DNA of 6,240 nucleotides from an uncultured Marinilabiliaceae bacterium (lineage in GTDB: Bacteria > Bacteroidota > Bacteroidia > Bacteroidales > Marinilabiliaceae): positions 1-6,240 of the forward strand of contig CAJONN010000121.1 in NCBI GenBank assembly GCA_905235955.1, written 5' to 3'. The notes under the pieces were generated by a model. The model was not told the origin of the DNA. It saw only the letters and a program-made list of their open reading frames with translations, and made no database searches. Position numbers and translations under genes: made by a program. Positions 1 to 5,903 of the stretch are shown here, one piece after another; position 1 is the stretch's first letter; every line of letters begins with the position of its first letter.

Positions 1-147
1 CTCGTCGCTGTTGCCACTCCGCTAAAAATTATCTTCGCTACGCTAAACGATTTTAACTCGCTTCGCTCAAACAGAAAATCGTTTTTAACGCTCCGCTACA
101 ATAATTTTCTTTACGCTCTGTGCCAAAGGCGACAACCGCGAGGTGAA
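1..147. repeat. Imperfect foldback (inverted) repeat at the left window edge
   Basis: The left arm (1-54) is an imperfect reverse complement of the right arm (75-142). The block AAACGATTTT at 45-54 pairs exactly with AAAATCGTTT at 75-84. AAAATTAT at 25-32 pairs with ATAATTTT at 101-108. The 15 bases at 1-15 match the reverse complement of 128-142 at 11 of 15 positions. The spacers between blocks differ in length, so this is a decayed palindrome. The centre (about 55-74) and the spacers carry words of the form CGCTnCGCT. The element probably continues to the left of the window. I see no gene in 1-351: frames crossing it are short and run through repeat sequence. Confidence 0.6.
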
Positions 148-180
148 AATCGGGTTCCGTACTAATTGTTGAAAGGCAAT
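50..180 (+). repeat. Long dispersed direct repeat, copy 1
   Basis: This stretch recurs in the same orientation at 6103-6233. I count 12 mismatches and no gap over 131 bases, about 91% identity. It comprises the central loop and right arm of the foldback at 1-147 plus a tail that includes GTGAAAATCGGGTTCCGT. Similarity fades after about 181. No transposase or other protein is encoded in it, which fits a non-autonomous dispersed element or a structured intergenic repeat. The copies are diverged, so this is not a recent duplication of the segment. Confidence 0.85.
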
Positions 181-212
181 TTGTCGGTTATAATTTTCAG
201 GGCTTATTTTCT

Positions 213-250
213 GTGCATTTTTCACTTGCGAAACTTGAGTCAATACTAAA
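213..250 (-). repeat. Inverted-repeat-like motif, copy A (faces repeat copy 1)
   Basis: Read on the minus strand, 240 down to 224 is ACTCAAGTTTCGCAAGT. The same 17-base motif appears at 3389-3405 (+, one mismatch) and 6045-6061 (+, two mismatches), with a partial inverted copy at 3421-3434. Similarity to the copy at 6035-6071 extends on both sides, to about 38 bases with one small gap. The motif lies about 44 bases to the right of repeat copy 1 and points towards it, as expected of a terminal or subterminal inverted repeat of the same element. Confidence 0.55.
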
Positions 251-302
251 AAACTTATCAGAATAACCAATCATTGCTATTTTATATAAGGTAGAAACAC
301 AC

Positions 303-310
303 TATTTTTG
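303..310 (+). promoter_or_regulatory. Bacteroidota-type -7 promoter element for the ATP-grasp/esterase operon
   Basis: TATTTTTG fits the Bacteroidota primary sigma factor -7 consensus TAnnTTTG and is followed by CACA, a common context. Transcription would start about 315-318, leaving a leader of roughly 35 bases before the ATG at 352. The upstream TTG at 274-276 could be the -33 element but its spacing is about 26 bases, longer than the usual 19-21, so only the -7 element is well supported. There is no purine-rich Shine-Dalgarno before the ATG, which is normal for this phylum. Confidence 0.5.
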
Positions 311-351
311 CACAACATTTTATAAATCCCCTTATAACATATCATTATACA

Positions 352-1551
352 ATGCAAAATTTCATATTCATATCACCACATTTTCCGCATACTTACTGGG
401 AATTTTGCCAACGACTAAAACAAAATGGAGTTCGTGTGCTTGGTATTGCCGACGCACCTTACGATGAGTTGAAATGGCAACTCAAAGAGTCGCTTACTGA
501 ATATTATAAAGTCAACTCACTCGAAAACTACGATGAAGTATATCGGGCAGTAGCATATTTTGCCTTCAAATATGGTAAAATAGACTGGATAGAGTCGAAC
601 AACGAATATTGGCTTGGGCAAGATGCTCGCTTGCGCACCGACTTCAATGTTGGCACTGGCATACAAACCAACCATATCAAAGCCATCAAAGAGAAGTCTG
701 AGATGAAGCACTACTACAACAAAGGCAACATACCAACAGCACGCCAAATAAAAGCCGCTGAAGGCTTAGAGGCTGTGCAAGCTTTTGTGCGCCAAACAGG
801 TTACCCCATCATAGCAAAACCTGACGTTGGAGTAGGCGCAAGTGGCACATACAAAATAACTTCTGACGAGCAATTGAACAACTTCTTCAACACAGTAGCC
901 GAATATCGCAACTATGTAGTTGAAGAGTTTATAACTGGCGAAATATGCAGCTACGATGCCATAATAGATGCAAAAGGCGAACCACTTTTTGAGTCGATGA
1001 CCGTTTGGCCACCCTCTATAATGGACATTGTCAATTTGCAACTCGACCTTGCTTATTATGTTGACAAACAGATACCTGACGCACTACGCGAACTTGGCAG
1101 GCGCACGGTGAAAGCCTTTGGCATTTGGAACCGATTTGTACACTTAGAGTATTTCCGCCTCGATAGCGACCGCGAAGGACTTGGGCGCAAAGGCGACTTT
1201 GTAGCACTCGAAGTAAATATGCGCCCTGCCGGTGGATATACGCCAGATATGATAAACTTTGCACACTCTACCGATGTATATAAAATATGGGCTGATATGG
1301 TAGCCTTTGGCGAAAGAAAAATGGGCGAAGGCGAACAATATTATTGCGCATTTGCCAGCCGACGCGACATATATCAATATGTGCATAGCCACGATGAGAT
1401 ATTGGCACGCTATGGCAACCAAATGGTAATGTGTGAACGCATGCCCGAGTTGTTCAAAGCAGCTATGGGACAACAAATGTATACCGCAAAGCTCAAAACA
1501 TTAGACGAAGTAAATAATTTTGTTGCATTTATACACGATAAAAGACAATGA
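352..1551 (+). CDS. ATP-grasp domain ligase, substrate unknown
   Basis: A 399-residue soluble protein with no signal peptide or membrane segment. The N-terminal part (about 1-105, starting FIFISPHFPHTYW) looks like the alpha/beta pre-ATP-grasp domain. The ATP-grasp fold follows: the A subdomain around 113-135; GYPIIAKPDVGVGASG at 150-165 with the phosphate-binding lysine K156 and a glycine-rich loop; YVVEEFITGE at 188-197 with hinge acidic residues; HLEYF at 264-268; and the metal-binding segment LEVNMRPAGG at 286-295 with E287, N289 and R291. Family members use ATP to form an acyl-phosphate that is attacked by an amine, thiol or other nucleophile. The arrangement resembles carbamoyl-phosphate-synthase/biotin-carboxylase-like stand-alone ligases, but at this length it is neither of those enzymes. 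Its stop overlaps the start of the esterase gene (ATGA), so the two are probably made together. About 20 of 26 isoleucine codons are ATA, unlike pflB. A carboxylate-amine ligase role is the best guess. Confidence 0.88.
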   Translation: MQNFIFISPHFPHTYWEFCQRLKQNGVRVLGIADAPYDELKWQLKESLTEYYKVNSLENYDEVYRAVAYFAFKYGKIDWIESNNEYWLGQDARLRTDFNVGTGIQTNHIKAIKEKSEMKHYYNKGNIPTARQIKAAEGLEAVQAFVRQTGYPIIAKPDVGVGASGTYKITSDEQLNNFFNTVAEYRNYVVEEFITGEICSYDAIIDAKGEPLFESMTVWPPSIMDIVNLQLDLAYYVDKQIPDALRELGRRTVKAFGIWNRFVHLEYFRLDSDREGLGRKGDFVALEVNMRPAGGYTPDMINFAHSTDVYKIWADMVAFGERKMGEGEQYYCAFASRRDIYQYVHSHDEILARYGNQMVMCERMPELFKAAMGQQMYTAKLKTLDEVNNFVAFIHDKRQ

Positions 1552-2306
1552 ATATCAGCTACGTGAAAAAATACTCACCTGCCCTCGGACGCGACATGGA
1601 ATATAAGGTCTATGGCGATAATGGGCATCCAGTTTTAGTTTTCCCATCACAAGATGGTAGATTCTACGATTACCAAGATTTTGATATGGTAGGCGTATTA
1701 TCAACCTTCATCGACAAAGGATACATACGCCTCATCTGTGTAGACTCTATCGACCGCGAAACATGGTCAGATATGCAAGGCGACTATCACAGACGCATTG
1801 AGCTACATGAGCGTTGGTATCATTACATAGTTGACGAGCTCATACCTGAAGTGCGCCACTATATGTCTGAAACATTTATAGTTACAGGCTGTTCTATGGG
1901 TGGCTACCATGCTGGCAACTTCTTCTTCCGCCGCCCCGACATTTTTGATACACTTTTGGCGCTTAGCGGTTTATACTACGCAAGCTACTTCTTCCCCAAC
2001 TACAACGACTCACTCATCTACGACAACTCACCCTACGACTTTTTGCGCAATATGCCCAACGAGCATTATTATTGGGACGTTTATAGGCATAGACGCATTG
2101 TGATGTGTGTAGGACAAGGTGCGTGGGAAGATGAGCTACTGGATAGTACACGCCAAATGGATGCTTTGCTACGCGAGAAAAACGTACCCGCTTGGATCGA
2201 TTATTGGGGCTATGATTCGGCTCACGACTGGGCTTGGTGGCGCAAACAGATAGTTTATTTTATGGATAAACTTCTGATGCCTACGGTCAACGACTATGTT
2301 ATTTGA
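1548..2306 (+). CDS. Esterase-type alpha/beta hydrolase coupled to the ATP-grasp gene
   Basis: A 252-residue cytosolic protein of the putative esterase (esterase D-like) alpha/beta-hydrolase family. The nucleophile elbow is GCSMGG at 114-119 with S116 as catalytic serine, after the strand TFIVT. The likely acid is E194 or D195 in GQGAWEDE, and the likely histidine is H226 in DSAHDW, giving a complete triad in the usual order. HPVLVFPSQDGRFYDY at 27-42 corresponds to the strand and oxyanion-loop region. The protein is rich in Tyr and Trp (for example YWGYDSAHDWAWW at 219-231). No secretion signal is seen, which argues against a role in degrading extracellular polymers. The ATG at 1548 overlaps the previous stop by 4 bases, implying translational coupling and a shared substrate or product with the ligase. 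It could be an esterase, thioesterase, amidase or acyltransferase; the sequence does not decide. A terminator-like hairpin follows 40 bases later. Confidence 0.87.
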   Translation: MNISYVKKYSPALGRDMEYKVYGDNGHPVLVFPSQDGRFYDYQDFDMVGVLSTFIDKGYIRLICVDSIDRETWSDMQGDYHRRIELHERWYHYIVDELIPEVRHYMSETFIVTGCSMGGYHAGNFFFRRPDIFDTLLALSGLYYASYFFPNYNDSLIYDNSPYDFLRNMPNEHYYWDVYRHRRIVMCVGQGAWEDELLDSTRQMDALLREKNVPAWIDYWGYDSAHDWAWWRKQIVYFMDKLLMPTVNDYVI

Positions 2307-2322
2307 TTGAATAATTTATATA

Positions 2323-2375
2323 AACCACAAAAGTGGTTATTGCATAAGCAGGGGCGCACAACTCCTGCTATTTTT
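2323..2375 (+). terminator. Likely terminator of the ATP-grasp/esterase operon
   Basis: Two hairpins follow the stop codon. The first is AACCAC-AAAA-GTGGTT (2323-2338), a perfect 6-base stem. The second pairs AGCAGGGG (2347-2354) with CTCCTGCT (2362-2369), an 8-base stem with one G-U pair and a 7-base loop, followed after one A by TTTTT (2371-2375). The second has the form of an intrinsic terminator; the first may assist or be incidental. Confidence 0.6.
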
Positions 2376-2410
2376 ATGCTATATTGATTTGAAGTGGGTA
2401 ATGGAAGGCT

Positions 2411-2430
2411 ATTTCTTTAACGCTCTGTGC
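2411..2430 (+). repeat. Short fragment of the window-flanking repeat
   Basis: TTTCTTTAACGCTCTGTGCC (2412-2431) matches TTTCTTTACGCTCTGTGCC within repeat copy 1 (106-124) with one inserted A, and the matching part of copy 2 nearly as well. It lies in the same orientation as both long copies. It sits between the two convergent terminators, so it may be a remnant of a third element. A chance match of this length in a 6-kb window is unlikely but not excluded. Confidence 0.5.
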
Positions 2431-2431
2431 C

Positions 2432-2472
2432 TAAAAACGAAAAAGTCCGAATGCAATCACTGCACTCGGATT
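2432..2472 (-). terminator. Intrinsic terminator of the small secreted-protein gene
   Basis: On the minus strand the hairpin TCCGA-g-TGCA, loop, TGCA-t-TCGGA (2446-2470, one internal mismatch, 5-base loop) is followed by CTTTTTCGTTTTTAG (2445 down to 2431). A stable stem followed by two U runs is a good rho-independent terminator. It lies about 70 bases beyond the stop of the minus-strand gene at 2538. Confidence 0.75.
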
Positions 2473-2500
2473 TCTCGAATCAATCAATCTATCGTTGTCT

Positions 2501-2599
2501 ATGAAAAAAGTCTTTTATTTGCTAACTCTTTCTGCGATTAGCGAACAACAGTGTTGTTTTCAACTACGAACAACTTCGAAACTTCGCTCTGGTCGCTGA
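2501..2599 (+). other. Short signal-peptide-like ORF, possible gene remnant
   Basis: ATG at 2501 opens a 32-residue frame beginning MKKVFYLLTLSAI, which looks like the start of an exported or lipoprotein precursor: two lysines followed by a hydrophobic core. The frame then runs into the antisense of the last 60 or so bases of the small secreted-protein gene (2538-2897, -), loses any coherent character (ISEQQCCFQLRTTSK) and stops at 2597-2599. No promoter with a TAnnTTTG element is visible just upstream. It may be the 5' stub of a lost gene, a genuine microprotein, or coincidence; I cannot tell which. Confidence 0.22.
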
Positions 2600-2897
2600 A
2601 GGTGAAGTTGACGGTGTAAACACCATCGCTGAGTTTTGCTATGTTGAGCAAGTACTGTGCCGACTTTACGTTGGCGATGCGCTTGGTTACATAGACGATG
2701 TTGCCAGTTTCGTCGGTTACTTCCAACTTGGTGATTTCATCGCCCTTCTGAGGAACAACCGATACAATGGCGTAGTTAGGTTTCATATATGAGTTGACGT
2801 ACACCTTTGCTTTTGGCTCTGGTTCTGCGTTAGCTACTACTGCTGAGAACAATGCTGCTACTGCAGCTACGGTTTTGATTGCATTTGTCAGTTTCAT
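2538..2897 (-). CDS. Small secreted protein with a beta-sandwich-like C-terminal domain
   Basis: A 119-residue precursor. Residues 1-24 form a signal peptide: K2, K8, an Ala/Val-rich core, and cleavage predicted after AVVANA, leaving a mature protein of about 95 residues starting EPEPKAK. No lipobox cysteine is present, so it is periplasmic or exported rather than a lipoprotein. Residues 46-112 have the pattern TKLEVTDETGNIVY ... LSDGVYTVNFTFSD ... VSKLFVV, resembling the small all-beta modules in Bacteroidota secreted proteins (DUF3244-like, also similar to type IX secretion sorting domains). Here the module makes up almost the entire protein instead of trailing a catalytic domain. Function is unknown. 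It is a single-gene unit with its own -7 element (2969-2976) and terminator (2432-2472), convergent with the esterase operon. The ATG at 2895-2897 is favoured because it gives a canonical signal peptide. Confidence 0.85.
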   Translation of the reverse strand: MKLTNAIKTVAAVAALFSAVVANAEPEPKAKVYVNSYMKPNYAIVSVVPQKGDEITKLEVTDETGNIVYVTKRIANVKSAQYLLNIAKLSDGVYTVNFTFSDQSEVSKLFVVENNTVVR

Positions 2898-2968
2898 AAT
2901 TTCTCGTTTTAGTGTGTTTATAAATTAGTAGTTTCGGTGTCGGAAGTGTTTCTCTTCTTTCGACATTG

Positions 2969-2976
2969 CAAAGATA
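2969..2976 (-). promoter_or_regulatory. Bacteroidota-type -7 promoter element for the small secreted-protein gene
   Basis: The minus strand reads TATCTTTG followed by CA, an exact fit to TAnnTTTG in its most typical form. The start site would be near 2962, giving a leader of about 65 bases to the ATG. A TTG at 2994-2992 is only about 15 bases upstream, too close for a standard -33 element, so that half is not assigned. The window has an A-rich ACGAGAAATT stretch just before the ATG but no clear Shine-Dalgarno. Confidence 0.65.
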
Positions 2977-3064
2977 GATGCTATTTTGGTGCAATTTTGT
3001 TAATGAATTGTCGCTTACGGTTAAAAGATGTAAGAATGGCTAACTAATGTTAAAATCACACTCA

Positions 3065-3092
3065 CAAACCTACCATAATATTGGTATGTTTG
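3065..3092. repeat. Palindrome upstream of the small secreted-protein gene
   Basis: CAAAC-c-TACCA (3065-3075) is inversely repeated as TGGTA-t-GTTTG (3082-3092) around a 6-base AT centre. The stem is 10 bases with one mismatch. It lies about 90 bases upstream of the -7 element of the minus-strand gene at 2538-2897 and is not followed by a T run on either strand. An operator-like site or a structure remnant is possible; nothing ties it to a regulator. Confidence 0.35.
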
Positions 3093-3387
3093 GCTCTATT
3101 TCAGTGTTTTATAGCGTTTATTATTAAATTTTATTTGCAATATTTTCATTGCTTTTATTATTTATGCAACATGTGCAATCGTTTGTACAGTATCTTTTTT
3201 AGGCGTTGATTAGTGAAAATTGTTAAAAATGGGATTTTGTATACTTTTTTTCGCACTTATTTCTCGCATTTTTATCGCTTTTTCCTTGCACTGATGACAC
3301 TGATAACACTAATTTTTGAAAAGAGGAACGCAGATGAGGCATATTTGAGAAGATTTTTTGATTTTTTCGCAATGATGATGCTACCTT

Positions 3388-3435
3388 TACTCAAATTTCG
3401 CAAGTAAGTAGCTCCGAAGGCGCGAAAGTTGAGTA
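3388..3435. repeat. Compact element: two inverted copies of the 17-base motif
   Basis: ACTCAAATTTCGCAAGT (3389-3405) is the motif also found at 224-240 (-) and 6045-6061 (+). Fifteen bases later the reverse complement ACTCAACTTTCGCG (3434 down to 3421) appears, so the two fold as a 7-plus-6-base stem with one mismatch. ACCTT occurs directly before (3383-3387) and directly after (3435-3439), which would be a 5-base target-site duplication around a 47-base element at 3388-3434. This looks like two ends of an element with the interior deleted. The five-base duplication alone could be chance. Confidence 0.5.
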
Positions 3436-3458
3436 CCTTAATATAATAAGATGGTCTG

Positions 3459-3487
3459 CACAGATTTTATTCTTTGATAAATCTGTG
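3459..3487. repeat. Hairpin CACAGATTT / AAATCTGTG
   Basis: A perfect 9-base inverted repeat (3459-3467 and 3479-3487) surrounds an 11-base loop, with TTTT immediately after on the plus strand (3488-3491). It could terminate plus-strand transcription, but no plus-strand gene lies upstream. Its right arm overlaps the inverted 30-mer at 3477-3506, so it is more likely part of that repeat texture. Confidence 0.45.
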
Positions 3488-3502
3488 TTTTCTGCGTCAT
3501 CT

Positions 3503-3549
3503 GTGCGAAAAAAAAGTACGTGCGAAAAAAGCACGTACGAAAAAAGCAC
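3503..3549. repeat. Tandem A-tract array with embedded perfect palindrome
   Basis: Three consecutive units of 17, 15 and 15 bases have the plan GTrCG-A(6-8)-GyAC: 3503-3519, 3520-3534 and 3535-3549. Within it GTACGTGC (3516-3523) and GCACGTAC (3531-3538) form a perfect 8-base stem with loop GAAAAAA. Read in the direction of pflB transcription the units become hairpins separated by T6-T8 runs, immediately after the main terminator. Confidence 0.7.
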
Positions 3550-3556
3550 GAAAAAT

Positions 3557-3598
3557 AAAAAACGCACATTACAATTATTACATTGCAATGTGCGTTTT
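3557..3598 (-). terminator. Strong intrinsic terminator of pflB (possibly bidirectional)
   Basis: AAAACGCACATT (3559-3570) is perfectly complementary to AATGTGCGTTTT (3587-3598). CAAT (3572-3575) and ATTG (3582-3585) extend the stem inside after one mismatch. On the minus strand the stem runs into TTTTTTATTTTT (3562 down to 3551), about 25 bases beyond the pflB stop. On the plus strand it is followed by TTTTGTTTT, so it may stop transcription from both sides. It makes co-transcription of any downstream gene with pflB unlikely. Confidence 0.87.
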
Positions 3599-3623
3599 GT
3601 TTTATGATTCTACTCTATAATAA

Positions 3624-5861
3624 TTAGAGTGAGTGGTTGATGGTGCGTGAGAGCACATCGAGTTGCTGCTCGCGAGTGAGCTTGACAAAGTTTACTGCAT
3701 AGCCCGAAACGCGTATTGTGAGCTGCGGATACTTCTCTGGGTGCTCCATTGCGTCAACGAGGAGTTCGCGGTCGAAGACGTTGACGTTGAGGTGATGACC
3801 ACCATCTGGTGTGAAGTAGCCGTTGAGCAAATTGACGAGGTTTTGCACCTTGATGTCGGTATCTTTGCCAAGTGTTGATGGCGAAATAGCAAAGGTGTAT
3901 GAGATGCCATCGTGTGCATGCTGGAATGGGAGCTTAGCTACCGATGCCAATGCTGCAACTGCACCCTTAGTGTCGCGACCATTCATTGGGTTAGCACCCG
4001 GAGCAAATGGTACGTATGCTGGTCGACCGTCAGGTGTAGCACCTGTGCGCTTGCCATAAACTACGTTTGAGGTGATGGTAAGTATTGACTGTGTAGGTGT
4101 TGAGTTGCGATATGTAACGTGTTGGCGCAAGAATTCCATAAACTTCTCTGTTATCATCAGAGCAAGACTGTCGGTTCGGTCGTCGTTGTTGCCGTATGGC
4201 ACATAGTCGCCTTCACGCTCAAAGCCTACTGCGAGTCCGCGTTCGTCACGAATTATTTTTACTTTGCCAAATTTGATAGCGGCAAGTGAGTCAGTAACAA
4301 TAGACAAGCCTGCAATGCCGGTAGCCTGAGTGCGATCTACGTCGCCATCGATGAGTGCCATCTGATATGCTTCGTAGTCGTACTTGTCATGCATGAAGTG
4401 GATTATCTTGAGTGCATTGACGTAGGTCTTGGCAAGCCAACGCATCATTTGCTCAAATTTGTCCATTACTTCTTCATACTCAAGGTAGTCGCCAGTGATA
4501 GGTGCGTATACGGGCGAAACTTGATCACCAGTGATTTCGTCTCGACCACCATTTATTGCGTAGAGCAAGCATTTAGCAAGGTTGGCACGTGCGCCGAAGA
4601 ATTGCATTTGCTTGCCTATGCGCATTGGGCTTACGCAGCATGCGATACCGTAGTCATCGCCATATTCAACGCGCATGAGGTCGTCGTTTTCGTATTGTAT
4701 GGCTGATGTTTCGATAGATATTTTGGCGCAATATTTCTTCCAAGCTTCAGGCAAGTTGTTGCTCCAAAGCACTGTGAGGTTTGGCTCAGGTGCTGGGCCG
4801 AGGTTTTGGAGTGTATGGAGAAAACGGAAGCAGGTTTTTGTTACGAGTGTGCGACCATCGACACCTTGTCCGCCGAGGCTTTCAGTTACCCAAATTGGGT
4901 CGCCAGAGAAGAGGTCGTTGTATTCTGGTGTACGAAGGAAGCGTACGATACGGAGTTTGATGATGAGTTGGTCGATGAGCTCTTGTGCTTCAGCCTCAGT
5001 GAGGTTGCCATCTTTGATGTCTTTCTCAATGAAGATGTCGAGGAATGTTGATACGCGACCGAGCGACATGGCAGCACCATCTTGGTCTTTGACAGCGCCG
5101 AGGTAGCCGAAGTATACAAACTGTACGGCTTCACGAGCGTTTTGTGCTGGGCGAGTAACATCGAAGCCATAAGCAGCACACATTTTGACGAAGTCTTTGA
5201 GTGCTTTGATTTGCTCTGATGTCTCTTCGCGTTGGCGAATAACGTCTTCGGTCATCTCTTGAATGTCGAGGCGATCGAGGAAGCGTTTTTTCTCTTCAAT
5301 GAGGTTGTCGATGCCATAGAGGGCAATACGACGATAGTCGCCAATGATACGACCACGACCGTATGCGTCGGGCAAACCAGTGATGATATGTGAGTGACGA
5401 GCGGCGCGTATATCAGGTGTATATGCTGAGAAGACACCTTCGTTGTGAGTTTTGCGATATTTGGTGTATATTTCTTTAGTGGCTGGGTCGAGTTTGTAGC
5501 CGTATGCTTCGAGAGCACTTTCTACCATTCTGATGCCACCACGAGGGAAGATGCCACGCTTGAGTGGTGCGTCGGTTTGCAATCCAACAACAACTTCGTT
5601 GTCTTTGTCGATGTAGCCTGCGCCATAAGATGTGAGTGTTTGTGGGATTTTTGTTTCTGCGTCATATACGCCTTTTTCGCGCTCAACTTTGAACATTTCG
5701 CTGAGTTGATCCCAAAGTTTCTTTGTTTTGCTTGTAGGGCCAACTAGGAATGATTCATCACCTTCATAAGGTGTGTAGTTGTGTTGAATGAAGTCGCGCA
5801 CGTTGATTTCGCGTTTCCACATGTAGCCATCGAAATGCTCGATGAAGTTAGAGAGTTTCAT
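3624..5861 (-). CDS. pflB: Pyruvate formate-lyase (formate C-acetyltransferase)
   Basis: A complete 745-residue glycyl radical enzyme that converts pyruvate and CoA to acetyl-CoA and formate in the cytoplasm under anaerobic conditions; the E. coli enzyme has 760 residues. The PFL domain occupies about 1-620. It holds the adjacent catalytic cysteines C408-C409 in GIACCVSPM, a pair diagnostic of true PFL as opposed to glycerol/diol dehydratases or other family members with one cysteine. The C-terminal glycine radical domain has RVSGYAV at 717-723 with G720 as the radical site, followed by [17 protein letters not shown]. The start [13 protein letters not shown] is the only sensible one, just downstream of a -7 element. 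Activity needs the radical-SAM activating enzyme PflA, usually encoded next door, but no such gene is in the window and a strong terminator follows. Isoleucine codons in the N-terminal part sampled are mostly ATC or ATT, in line with high expression. Confidence 0.98.
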   Translation of the reverse strand: MKLSNFIEHFDGYMWKREINVRDFIQHNYTPYEGDESFLVGPTSKTKKLWDQLSEMFKVEREKGVYDAETKIPQTLTSYGAGYIDKDNEVVVGLQTDAPLKRGIFPRGGIRMVESALEAYGYKLDPATKEIYTKYRKTHNEGVFSAYTPDIRAARHSHIITGLPDAYGRGRIIGDYRRIALYGIDNLIEEKKRFLDRLDIQEMTEDVIRQREETSEQIKALKDFVKMCAAYGFDVTRPAQNAREAVQFVYFGYLGAVKDQDGAAMSLGRVSTFLDIFIEKDIKDGNLTEAEAQELIDQLIIKLRIVRFLRTPEYNDLFSGDPIWVTESLGGQGVDGRTLVTKTCFRFLHTLQNLGPAPEPNLTVLWSNNLPEAWKKYCAKISIETSAIQYENDDLMRVEYGDDYGIACCVSPMRIGKQMQFFGARANLAKCLLYAINGGRDEITGDQVSPVYAPITGDYLEYEEVMDKFEQMMRWLAKTYVNALKIIHFMHDKYDYEAYQMALIDGDVDRTQATGIAGLSIVTDSLAAIKFGKVKIIRDERGLAVGFEREGDYVPYGNNDDRTDSLALMITEKFMEFLRQHVTYRNSTPTQSILTITSNVVYGKRTGATPDGRPAYVPFAPGANPMNGRDTKGAVAALASVAKLPFQHAHDGISYTFAISPSTLGKDTDIKVQNLVNLLNGYFTPDGGHHLNVNVFDRELLVDAMEHPEKYPQLTIRVSGYAVNFVKLTREQQLDVLSRTINHSL

Positions 5862-5903
5862 TTTATGTTATGATGTTTTACTGTTTTTCTTCTTTTCTGG
5901 GCG

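Larger units (their letters stand above)
3288..3506. repeat. Diverged inverted pair of CA/GA-rich 30-mers
   Basis: The plus-strand segment 3288-3317, containing CACTGATGACACTGATAACA, matches the reverse complement of 3477-3506, containing CACAGATGACGCAGAAAACA, at 23 of 30 positions without gaps. Just outside the arms, TACTTTTTTTCGCAC at 3242-3256 matches the reverse complement of 3503-3518 apart from one extra T. The two arms enclose about 160 bases that include the compact element at 3388-3435. The texture of short ACAGATGA-type words suggests dispersed intergenic repeat remnants, not a gene. Confidence 0.5.
2898..3623. other. 726-base intergenic region, no credible gene
   Basis: This AT-rich stretch separates two minus-strand genes. 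It holds, left to right: the leader and -7 element of the small secreted-protein gene; a palindrome (3065-3092); an AT-rich section (3100-3240) where I see nothing definite; a pair of 30-base inverted copies (3288-3317 and 3477-3506); a compact two-motif element (3388-3435); a 9-base-stem hairpin (3459-3487); a tandem A-tract array (3503-3549); and the pflB terminator (3557-3598). Frames of about 60 codons at 3213-3407 and 3391-3588 are low complexity or translate the repeats. No tRNA or recognised riboswitch is visible. Confidence 0.7.

Noticed and set aside
85..270. Minus-strand frame of about 60 codons with a hydrophobic beginning
   Set aside because: It needs a TTG start, has no promoter element, and its last two-thirds translate the non-coding direct repeat.
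3213..3407. Plus-strand 64-codon frame downstream of the secreted-protein promoter region
   Set aside because: Low-complexity Phe/Leu-rich product from AT-rich DNA; it spans one inverted 30-mer arm and part of the compact element, and lacks a -7 element.
3459..3491. Hairpin plus T run as a plus-strand terminator
   Set aside because: No plus-strand gene lies upstream between 2307 and 3459, so a terminator role has no support; it is kept only as a repeat.
3503..3549. Regular repeat units resembling a CRISPR array
   Set aside because: Units of 15-17 bases are contiguous with no unique spacers and there are no cas genes, so it is a simple tandem array.
3391..3588. Minus-strand 65-codon frame with repeated FVLFSYVLFSHVLF
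   Set aside because: The repeated residues are simply the translation of the T-tract array, and the frame starts within the pflB terminator.
4675..5106. Long plus-strand open frame opposite pflB (also 4389-4706 and 5445-5747)
   Set aside because: These are antisense shadows of a well-conserved gene: no homology-like motifs, no promoters and biased composition mirroring pflB codons.
5862..5903. Riboswitch or structured leader for pflB
   Set aside because: The leader is only about 35 bases, A-rich and without visible stem-loops.
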